Assembly (NCBI GenBank): GCA_047974225.1
Contig: JBKECD010000057.1
Coordinates: 1 to 27,091 of the forward strand
DNA length: 27,091 bases
Source: JBKEDC01 sp047974225
GTDB lineage: Bacteria > Bacteroidota > Bacteroidia > Bacteroidales > Prolixibacteraceae
Direction of reading: 5' to 3'
A program made the translations under genes and the position numbers. Each line of letters begins with the position of its first letter. The first letter of the stretch is position 1. Below the pieces are notes generated by a model. It had not been told where the DNA came from. It ran no database searches and saw only the letters and a list, made by a program, of their open reading frames with translations. This document shows positions 1 through 6,460 of this stretch, in pieces.

Positions 1-947
1 CGGAAGCCGAGTTTTAGGCGGTGGCTTTGAATGAGATTGTCATTATATTGGAAAGGGTTTGAATTGTATGCCAGCGTGTAGGCTTCGGGCTGAACCCAGA
101 AGCGAGGGGAAAGTTCGAGGATAGTTCCCAAGCCAGCACCGAACGCCCACAGACTGCGGTCGGTGTTTTGATAGCCTAGCGAAAAAATGGTGTATAGTCG
201 TTTCGAGCCAATCTTGAAGTTAGCTCCAGCCAGCATATAATCAGAGCTGAACAGCTCGATTTCCCGATAACCGCCATGGCGATAGATGCTCAACAGAGCC
301 AAGCCCGCACTCTTGCTGTCGATAGAATCGGCAATATTGATGAGCCCGAGCTGAAATCCTTTCACCGTTTTGGCATAGTTCACTAGTGAGAGTTGCATGC
401 CGTTCATCTCCTCACCAGCATAGTTCATGATGCCCGAAAGCTGCATCCCTTTCATCTCCCAATCGGCATAGTTGAAGATGCCCGAAAGCTGTAAGCCGTT
501 GAAATATTCACCGGTGTAATTATAAACACCCGAAAGTTGCAATCCCGAAGTGTGTCCCATCGTTTGATTGAGTATGCCCGAAATCTGGCAGCCGTCCATA
601 TGACCACGATTCATGTTGCTCAGCCCCGCTAATTCAAAGCCATTCACCGAATGGGTGATGCCCGAAAGAACATTGAATGAGATGCCGCATTCCGTCTCAG
701 GCGACAGCATTCCAGCTGAACCAACGGGATACATGAAGGACACTTGCGCAGCGTTGTGGTGTTTTGCAGGTTCGACTTTACTGGTTCGCTCTTCTTTTTT
801 CGGTTCTTCCTTTTTCTGCACCGTGCTGCGAGCTTTTGTTTCTTTAAAAGAGCTTCTGTTGTAGCCCGTGCCTGCTTGTGCGAAAGCATCGGCAGCGAAA
901 AGGTGAGTGGCAATGAATGCCATGCCAAGAGTTTGTTTGAAATTCAT
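1..947 (-). other. Possible internally initiated surface-repeat protein module within the fusion
   Basis: ATG at 945-947 is in frame with the upstream sigma module. It is preceded by an A-rich stretch (AAAAGACAACAAC), the usual look of Bacteroidota starts, and followed by a plausible export signal (Lys at position 4, hydrophobic run, AFAQ near residue 24). The repeats behind it (GLQLSGVYNY, GLQLSGIFNY, GMQLSGIMNY) are those of LA_2272 surface-repeat proteins. If translation starts here, the product is an ordinary exported outer-surface protein and the upstream readthrough is incidental. I saw no separate promoter. Confidence 0.5.
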
Positions 948-1880
948 GTTGTTGTCTTTTAAAATGGTTTCAGAATTATTGTTTTCTGATTCCATGATGC
1001 GGTTTTTAGAAATGGTTGCAGTTTTAGCAGGTTTATTTGTTGAGGAGTTTATTTGTTGAGGAGTGGAGATGTTTATTTGTTGAGGGGTTGAAATGTTGAG
1101 CTGTTGGCTTCGCACTTCGCACTCGGCACTTCGCACTAAATCTTCATCACTTTGCACTGTAAAATACAATGCCACTGCCATTGCCGCCACTGCGAGGCTA
1201 CCTCCTCCAATCCATACTTTGTTAGTCAAGCTCAATCCTTTGCTTGTGCTTGCTTCGGAATTGATGTTGCCACGAAAAGCAGCTGATGGCTTAATCTGAT
1301 GATTCGTCAGTCCTTTCTTGAAAATTGCATCAATCGGAGCTGCGCTTCCGAAGAAGAACGCGCCAGCGAGCTTCCGTTCCTTTTTCTTTTCTTTCGCCAT
1401 GGCTTCGAGTTTAGATTGAAGTTGAATGCGCGCCCGCATCAGATGCGATTTCGAGGTGTTCTCGCTGATGTCGAGCATCTGGGCAATCTCTCGATGTTTA
1501 TAATCATCGAGCGCATAGAGGTTGAACACCGCACGATGGTGCGCCGGTAGCGAGTCGATGGCTTCGAGCAATTCATCAATCGACCAATGGAGTTGCAGCA
1601 CTTCATCGTCATCCTCCATTTCGGGCAATTGCGTGCTGATTTCAATAGTATCGCTATTGCTCTTGCGCAGGTGCATCAACGCTTCATTGATGACAATCCG
1701 CCGAAGCCAAGCCCCGAGTTTACCCTCGCCTTTGAAGCTGCCGAACTTCGCCATTGCCTTGATGAAACTCTCCTGCACAAGGTCTTCCGCCGTGGCGGTT
1801 TCTTGCACATATCGTCGAGCGATGGCAATTAGTTTCGGAGCTTCTGCCGTGTAGATGGCGTTCCAATCGGGTGTGTTCAT
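1..1880 (-). CDS. ECF sigma factor fused in frame to a membrane segment and an LA_2272-type surface-repeat protein (3' end outside window)
   Basis: I read this frame codon by codon from the ATG at 1880 to the window edge and found no stop; 626 residues are visible. Residues 10-73 match sigma-70 region 2 (AEDLVQESFIKAM, then WLRRIVINEALMHLRK). Residues 100-158 match region 4 with its helix-turn-helix (REIAQMLDISENTSKSHL). Residues 185-222 (IFKKGLTNHQIKPSAAF) resemble the N-terminal stretch of Bacteroidota anti-sigma proteins, followed by a membrane segment at 223-242 and a low-complexity linker at 243-311 with repeated ISTPQQIN. At Met312 a signal-peptide-like segment begins, then about seven 14-16-residue repeats of the form GxQLSGIxNY (about 400-490), then a probable beta-rich C-terminus. 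Known: ECF sigma, anti-sigma and LA_2272 proteins are normally separate. Inferred: either a true fusion, or two products with internal initiation at 947. The sigma part is certain; one-polypeptide expression is not. Confidence 0.8.
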   Translation of the reverse strand, partial: MNTPDWNAIYTAEAPKLIAIARRYVQETATAEDLVQESFIKAMAKFGSFKGEGKLGAWLRRIVINEALMHLRKSNSDTIEISTQLPEMEDDDEVLQLHWSIDELLEAIDSLPAHHRAVFNLYALDDYKHREIAQMLDISENTSKSHLMRARIQLQSKLEAMAKEKKKERKLAGAFFFGSAAPIDAIFKKGLTNHQIKPSAAFRGNINSEASTSKGLSLTNKVWIGGGSLAVAAMAVALYFTVQSDEDLVRSAECEVRSQQLNISTPQQINISTPQQINSSTNKPAKTATISKNRIMESENNNSETILKDNNMNFKQTLGMAFIATHLFAADAFAQAGTGYNRSSFKETKARSTVQKKEEPKKEERTSKVEPAKHHNAAQVSFMYPVGSAGMLSPETECGISFNVLSGITHSVNGFELAGLSNMNRGHMDGCQISGILNQTMGHTSGLQLSGVYNYTGEYFNGLQLSGIFNYADWEMKGMQLSGIMNYAGEEMNGMQLSLVNYAKTVKGFQLGLINIADSIDSKSAGLALLSIYRHGGYREIELFSSDYMLAGANFKIGSKRLYTIFSLGYQNTDRSLWAFGAGLGTILELSPRFWVQPEAYTLAYNSNPFQYNDNLIQSHRLKLGF

Positions 1881-1893
1881 GTTTTTTTTCTTA

Positions 1894-1921
1894 CTGATGC
1901 AGGAAAGGAAAAAAGGTTGCA
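1894..1921 (-). promoter_or_regulatory. Putative ECF-type promoter of the sigma-factor gene
   Basis: Reading the minus strand, TGCAACC (1915-1921) and TGCATCAG (1894-1901) lie about 14 nt apart, 13 nt ahead of the ATG. The usual TANNTTTG box is missing here. A GCAAC/GCATC pair ahead of an ECF sigma gene would fit autoregulation by that sigma factor. The assignment rests on spacing and position only. Confidence 0.35.
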
Positions 1922-1934
1922 GGGGGGAGGTGAA

Positions 1935-3161
1935 TTATTGCTTCAACAGCCATTCAAACACATTTTGATGGATAATTCCATTTCTACTTTGTGTGAATGA
2001 CTCTGTGGAGAGCAGATATTTGGGGTGATTATCTTTAATCTTTTCGAGTGCGCCAAACTCTCGTTTTTCGGTTTCTGGATTTGAGATTTCCCAAGATACT
2101 TGATAATATTCAATCTTTCCGAATCGGTTTTTCGCCACAAAATCCACCTCCGCATCTCGAAATGTTCCTGTCCAAATTTTATATCCTCGACGCAACAACT
2201 CTAAATAGACCGCATTTTCAAGCATGTGTCCTCTGTTGCTTGTGCGCTCTCTGCCCGTGAGAATGTTCAATAAACCAGCATCCACAAGGTAATATTTTTC
2301 TTGTGTGGCAAGTTGTCTTTTTCCTTTAATGTCGAAACGATTTACGTAGTAAAAGACAAAACTCGTTACGAGATAAGAGATGTATTTTTCCACTGTCGCA
2401 TGATGAATTTGTTGTCCATCAGCTTTAAGTGCTTTCGAAATGCTGCTTGGAGATAGGGGACTTCCAACACTGGAGGCAACGAACTTAATCACATTGTTGA
2501 AAGCTCGCTTGTCGCTGATAGTGTGGCGTTGCGCAATGTCTTTTTCAATGATGGTGGAATATAGCGCTTCGAGGTATTCGTGGATTTTATCGTAGCCTTC
2601 TTCACGAAGTTCAATTCCTTTTGGGAGCGAAGTTTCATTCACAAAATCATAGAACAACACTTCATAGTTTAAGTATTTATTGCTGAAATCGATGTTTCTG
2701 GCGGTTAAATATTCAGCGAATGAAAAGGGTAAAATAGAAATCTCGATGTATCTTCCGCTTAGCAGTGTCGCCAATTCGCCAGAAAGCAAAAAGGCATTCG
2801 AACCTGTGATGTAAACATCAATGTTTTCAGAGGCATAAAGCCCATCGACGAGTTTCTCAAAGCTAGCTATGTTCTGCACTTCATCGAGAAAGATGTAGTT
2901 CTTTTCCTCTGCAACTAGTTTTGATTTGATGTCGAAGTAGATATCGCTCCATGATTTATCAAGAAAGTTCTCGGGCAGCTCAAAGTTGTAAAACTGCGTT
3001 TGCTCCGATTTGATGCCAGTAGATAGCAAGTTGTCTCTAAACATCTCCAGCAAGGTGGATTTCCCAGAACGGCGCAAACCTGTTACCACTTTGATAAGGT
3101 CTTTGTCTTGATAAGCCAATAGTTTGTCAAGATATTCTTTTCGTTCGATAGCTTTATTCAT
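1935..3161 (-). CDS. AAA_14 / DUF4143 ATP-binding protein
   Basis: A 408-residue P-loop ATPase of the AAA_14-DUF4143 type. The Walker A motif GLRRSGKS is at 28-35, a Walker B-like YIFLDEVQN near 88-97, and an ITGSNA sensor-like strand follows. The C-terminal DUF4143 part (about 200-405) contains ENAVYLELLRRGY and DAEVDFVAKN, a PD-(D/E)XK-like arrangement in which the usual final Lys position reads YYQVSW. Known: these cytoplasmic proteins are abundant and mobile in Bacteroidota; their function is unsettled. The ATG at 3161 is supported by a promoter only five bases upstream and by the position of Walker A. It is a single gene, downstream of hemG in the same direction. Confidence 0.9.
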   Translation of the reverse strand: MNKAIERKEYLDKLLAYQDKDLIKVVTGLRRSGKSTLLEMFRDNLLSTGIKSEQTQFYNFELPENFLDKSWSDIYFDIKSKLVAEEKNYIFLDEVQNIASFEKLVDGLYASENIDVYITGSNAFLLSGELATLLSGRYIEISILPFSFAEYLTARNIDFSNKYLNYEVLFYDFVNETSLPKGIELREEGYDKIHEYLEALYSTIIEKDIAQRHTISDKRAFNNVIKFVASSVGSPLSPSSISKALKADGQQIHHATVEKYISYLVTSFVFYYVNRFDIKGKRQLATQEKYYLVDAGLLNILTGRERTSNRGHMLENAVYLELLRRGYKIWTGTFRDAEVDFVAKNRFGKIEYYQVSWEISNPETEKREFGALEKIKDNHPKYLLSTESFTQSRNGIIHQNVFEWLLKQ

Positions 3162-3165
3162 AGCA

Positions 3166-3196
3166 CAAATATAAGCACATTATCAAAACTTGCAAA
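3166..3196 (-). promoter_or_regulatory. Promoter of the AAA_14 gene, with the -33 box inside a palindrome
   Basis: The -7 box TATATTTG is at 3166-3173 and TTTG at 3193-3196, 19 nt apart, a textbook Bacteroidota spacing. The -33 TTTG covers the apex of the inverted repeat at 3178-3216. The ATG begins five bases after the -7 box, so the transcript would be leaderless or nearly so. Confidence 0.7.
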
Positions 3197-3216
3197 TTCT
3201 GCAAGTTTTGATAATG
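3178..3216. repeat. 39-bp inverted repeat, copy 1 (operator candidate)
   Basis: Arms of 17 bp (CATTATCAAAACTTGCA and its exact complement) flank the 5-nt centre AATTC. It overlaps the -33 element of the AAA_14 promoter. An identical copy lies at 3310-3348. Confidence 0.9.
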
Positions 3217-3309
3217 CTTGAGTGTTTATTTGAGCTTGAATGGAAAATCTTGTTTTGTAGCGAGTTAGTGTTTGGTTTTGTTCATTTAAGTAGGTTCTAA
3301 AAACAAGCC

Positions 3310-3348
3310 CATTATCAAAACTTGCAAATTCTGCAAGTTTTGATAATG
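3310..3348. repeat. 39-bp inverted repeat, copy 2
   Basis: Identical to the element at 3178-3216 and offset by 132 bp; the identity continues five bases beyond the palindrome on the right (CTTGA). No TANNTTTG box lies at promoter distance from this copy. It falls between the hemG stop and the AAA_14 promoter. Confidence 0.9.
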
Positions 3349-3374
3349 CTTGAAGCTTATGCGCATCGCAGCTC

Positions 3375-3410
3375 ATGCGCCACAGGCAAAGCAGCGCAGC
3401 TAAAGCATCT
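3375..3410. repeat. 36-bp dispersed repeat at the hemG 3' end (copy 1)
   Basis: It matches 26240-26275 in the same orientation with three mismatches over 36 bp (core GGCAAAGCAGCG). The hemG stop codon (3400-3402) and last codons lie inside it. Confidence 0.75.
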
Positions 3411-4731
3411 CAGCCACCCCAAACGCTTGCTTCACCCGATCGCTCATAGAAATGCCATTTCGGATGTTGCCAGCCAAAATGATATTTGGATATTCCGCTT
3501 CGATTTCAGCAATGGCATTCAAGCGAGCTTCGGAATCAGCTTCATACTGCGGAATAGCATTGCGGTGGCGACGAATCTCCACTAACGATGGGTTCCATTC
3601 ATTCAGGCGAAACATATCGCAAATCTCGGTGCGCACAATTTCGAGTAGCTTTTCTTCGGATTTCTCCACCATTTCGGGTTTGCGCATGCCGCCTAAGAAG
3701 ATGGAGAGCAACGCTCCGCCCTTGGGCGTACGGCCTTTGAGGAACGAAGAAAGAAACAACGCCCCCAAGATATTTCGATTCTCCACCGATGGCACTAGTC
3801 CGCCAAAAGCTTTCAGCGGAATGCCATTCCACTTATCAAAGCCCACCGATACTTGCACCACCTTGCCATAGGTCAGACACGAGATTTTGTCCATCTTTTC
3901 TTTCGGAAGGAAAGGGAAAAGCTCGGGCAGCGCATAAGCTCCTGTGGTGGAAATCACTTTATCAACGAGCATTTCTTGCTCGCCATAGCTGACTTGATAT
4001 TGCCCATCGACTTCCGAAACATGAAGGTTTTCGGCATTCAGCACAATATGCTCTTGGAGTTCTTTCTCCAGCGCATCAATCAAGTCCGACAGCCCACGAG
4101 GGAAAGAGAAAGTTACCTTAGTGGCTTTCTTCTCATAGTCTGACTTCTTCTCCTTGGCTTTTTTCACCGATCCGCCGATGAAACTGCCATAGTTTTGCTC
4201 CAAATTGTAGAGTTTCGGCAGGGCATATTTCGTTACTAGCTGTTCGGGGTTTCCGGCGTAAATGCCCGACACGAACGGATCGACAGCATATTGCAGGAAA
4301 GATTTCCCCATTCTTCGGCGCACCATGTCGGCAAGTGATTCATCAGGATTGTTTCCCGGTTTGCGAAAGGGTTCACCGAGCAAGCGGAGCTTGTCGGAAA
4401 AGCGAAAGAGGGGAGTGGCGATGCCGCCAATCAGTCCGCTAGGGATGGTTTTCCAGCTGTTGCCTTTCCAAATCCATCGGAATTTGGCACTATCGTCGGC
4501 AATGTCGATAGGGAGTTGCAAATCCTCGATAAGTTCGGCGAGTTCGGGCGAACCCATCAGTCCGGTGCTCGGACCCGTTTCAAAGTGAAAGCCTCCCTTG
4601 TGTTCGGTGTGAATAGCACCGCCCACGCGGTTTGCTTTTTCAAAAATAGTGAAAGGCACTCCTGCCTTTTTCAGTTGATGTCCGAGAGAAAGCCCCGTGA
4701 GTCCTCCTCCGATGATAGCTATGTGGTTCAT
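3400..4731 (-). CDS. hemG: Protoporphyrinogen oxidase, HemY/HemG type
   Basis: Oxidises protoporphyrinogen IX to protoporphyrin IX, the penultimate step of heme synthesis, using FAD at the membrane surface. The protein has 443 residues, close to the usual length of the oxygen-dependent flavin family. The FAD-binding GGGLTGLSLG is at 8-17, the adenine-binding acid and motif FEKANRVGG follow at about 30-38, then HFETGPSTG; the C-terminal FAD segment is IILAGNIRNGISMSDRV. It lies downstream of hemN in the same direction, 337 bp away, with a remnant gene and palindromes between. The last residues and the stop codon overlap a dispersed repeat, so the extreme C-terminus may have been reshaped. Confidence 0.92.
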   Translation of the reverse strand: MNHIAIIGGGLTGLSLGHQLKKAGVPFTIFEKANRVGGAIHTEHKGGFHFETGPSTGLMGSPELAELIEDLQLPIDIADDSAKFRWIWKGNSWKTIPSGLIGGIATPLFRFSDKLRLLGEPFRKPGNNPDESLADMVRRRMGKSFLQYAVDPFVSGIYAGNPEQLVTKYALPKLYNLEQNYGSFIGGSVKKAKEKKSDYEKKATKVTFSFPRGLSDLIDALEKELQEHIVLNAENLHVSEVDGQYQVSYGEQEMLVDKVISTTGAYALPELFPFLPKEKMDKISCLTYGKVVQVSVGFDKWNGIPLKAFGGLVPSVENRNILGALFLSSFLKGRTPKGGALLSIFLGGMRKPEMVEKSEEKLLEIVRTEICDMFRLNEWNPSLVEIRRHRNAIPQYEADSEARLNAIAEIEAEYPNIILAGNIRNGISMSDRVKQAFGVAEML

Positions 4732-4746
4732 GTTATATTGTGTTTA

Positions 4747-4802
4747 TTCGGCAATAATTCGGCAATAATTCGGCAATTTGCCGGAAATTTTGCCGGCAAT
4801 AA
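4747..4802. repeat. CGGCAATAATT tandem units and GCCGG palindromes
   Basis: Three copies of TTCGGCAATAA in a row are followed by TTGCCGGAAATTTTGCCGG. The block lies directly ahead of the hemG start, so it would form part of its 5' leader. Confidence 0.7.
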
Positions 4803-4852
4803 CTTATGTTGGGAAATGATGTAATTGGCTGAATATTAGATTTGACTTTCAG

Positions 4853-4888
4853 ATTTGCCGGCAATTTGCCGGCAAATTGCCGGCAAAT
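4853..4888. repeat. 36-bp perfect palindrome built from TTGCCGGCAA units
   Basis: The sequence equals its own complement across all 36 bases and holds three GCCGGC sites. It sits between the remnant gene and hemG. A strong RNA hairpin would form in any hemN-hemG readthrough transcript, but there is no U-tract, so it is not a standard terminator. Confidence 0.85.
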
Positions 4889-4923
4889 ACTTATTTCCGA
4901 CAAGTTGTTTAGTCTAAATAAAT

Positions 4924-5028
4924 CTATGGAAATATATAGTTAGAACTTCTGGAATCTCCCATGCGCTGAACAATGTTGTTATCGACTAAATTCCAGATTT
5001 CTTTCCACTCTATATTTTGGTTTTCCAT
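4924..5028 (-). pseudogene. Remnant of an AlbA_2/Schlafen-like ATP-binding regulator
   Basis: A 34-codon frame starts MENQNIEWKE, a typical beginning of AlbA_2-domain (putative regulator) proteins, and ends with NNIVQRMGDSRSSNYIFP, which looks like the winged-helix tail of such proteins. About 400 or more residues normally lie between. The simplest reading is an internally deleted gene whose ends were joined in frame. The match is by eye and short; it could also be a chance frame. Confidence 0.4.
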
Positions 5029-5068
5029 TACTGCTTCTTTTTATTCCTATGCCACAAAATTACACAAT

Positions 5069-6445
5069 CTATATTGTTCTCGAAAATTTCTTATCTGTTC
5101 CTTTCAAGTTTAAGTCGAAGAGGGCGGCGATGTTTCGGAGCACAAAACGCCCTTCATTGCTCACCGTGATGTCGTGCGTGGTGTAGCTCAACAGTCTATC
5201 TTGCACAAACTCATCGAGCTTGGAGTGGTGAAAGTCTAATTGTTTTTGAAGGCTTTCCACCGGCTGATTAAATTGGCTCGCCAATTTGTCCCACGAGAGA
5301 TATTGATTGCACATCAATTCATTGATGATGGTGCGCGTGAGCTTTTCGCTTTCATTCAGGCGATAGCCTTTCTCGATGATGATTTGCCCCTCGTTGATGG
5401 CAGCAATATATTCTTTCACGGTGCGTGCATTTTGGGCATACACATTTTCGAGCTGACTGATGCCAGTTACCCCAAAAGCATAAACCTGCCCTGTGGTTTC
5501 TCGGGTGCAATAGCCTTGGAAATTGCGGTGGAGTTCTTTCGATTTCACGGCTTTGCCGAGCGCATCGCTTTGCTTGGCATAGTGGTCGAGCCCGATGGGC
5601 GTGTAGTTGGCAGCCACCAATTGCGCCCATGAGTTTTCAAACATTTGCAACTTCTCATCGCCCGAGGGCAGTCCGTGTTTCTCCAAAACCTTTTGCGCCT
5701 CCTTCACCCACGGCACATGGGCATAGGAGAAGGTAACCAATCGTTCCACATCAAGCGCAATGGCTTGCTCGATGGTTTTGGCGAAACTTTCAGCCGTCTG
5801 CAAAGGCAGTCCATAAATGAAGTCAAGGTTGAGCGACATTTGTCCTTTCGAGCGAATGATTTCAATCAGCTTTTCAATCGAAATGCTCGGCACTTCACGA
5901 TTCACCACCTTGAGCACCTCGGGGCGAAAATCTTGCACCCCAATGCTCATGCGGTTGAAGCCGAAGTCATAGAGAGTCTGAATATAATCGGCATCGAGCG
6001 CAGCAGGATTGCATTCTAGGGCAATTTCTGCCGAAGATAAGAAGCTAAATTCGTCACGAAAGACCGCCATCACTTCACCAATCATCGCCACTGGTAGCGC
6101 ATTGGGCGTACCTCCGCCCCAGTGAATTTGCGACACCTTTCGGCTTTTGTCGATGCGTGGCGCAATCATTCTGATTTCCTTTTTCAGCGCATCAATATAT
6201 TGGCGTTGGAGCTCAGAACTTCTGCTGATGTGCGTGTTGCAACCGCAATAATAGCACAGGCTTGTGCAAAACGGGATGTGCACATAGAGCGATATGTTCT
6301 GCGGATTCAAGTCATTTGATTCCTCCACGGCAGCGAGATAATCGGCAGTCGAGAAGTTGGTGTCGAAGAAATTAGCAGGCGGATAGCTCGTGTATCGAGG
6401 AATGGGCTTGTTGTATTTTTCGATGATATGGATGGGTGTTTTCAT
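5069..6445 (-). CDS. hemN: Oxygen-independent coproporphyrinogen III oxidase
   Basis: A radical-SAM enzyme that decarboxylates two propionates of coproporphyrinogen III to give protoporphyrinogen IX, in the cytoplasm. It has 458 residues, the normal HemN length. The N-terminal RYTSYPPA and YVHIPFC lead into the cluster motif C60-x3-C64-x2-C67 with a further Cys at 69; WGGGTPN follows, and the C-terminal HemN domain occupies about 370-450. The length, the PRYTSYPPA segment and CGCN favour HemN over the heme chaperone HemW. The start follows the nuclease gene stop by 15 bp, so the two are probably cotranscribed; hemG lies downstream and takes the next step. Confidence 0.95.
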   Translation of the reverse strand: MKTPIHIIEKYNKPIPRYTSYPPANFFDTNFSTADYLAAVEESNDLNPQNISLYVHIPFCTSLCYYCGCNTHISRSSELQRQYIDALKKEIRMIAPRIDKSRKVSQIHWGGGTPNALPVAMIGEVMAVFRDEFSFLSSAEIALECNPAALDADYIQTLYDFGFNRMSIGVQDFRPEVLKVVNREVPSISIEKLIEIIRSKGQMSLNLDFIYGLPLQTAESFAKTIEQAIALDVERLVTFSYAHVPWVKEAQKVLEKHGLPSGDEKLQMFENSWAQLVAANYTPIGLDHYAKQSDALGKAVKSKELHRNFQGYCTRETTGQVYAFGVTGISQLENVYAQNARTVKEYIAAINEGQIIIEKGYRLNESEKLTRTIINELMCNQYLSWDKLASQFNQPVESLQKQLDFHHSKLDEFVQDRLLSYTTHDITVSNEGRFVLRNIAALFDLNLKGTDKKFSRTI

Positions 6446-6460
6446 GATTTGATTAGCGAT

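Noticed and set aside
3158..3376. 72-codon minus-strand frame upstream of the AAA_14 gene
   Set aside because: Its repeated peptide (LSKLAEFASFDN) comes from the two palindromes, it covers the promoter, and it has no family resemblance.
4853..4888. Rho-independent terminator at the 36-bp palindrome
   Set aside because: No T-tract follows on either strand.
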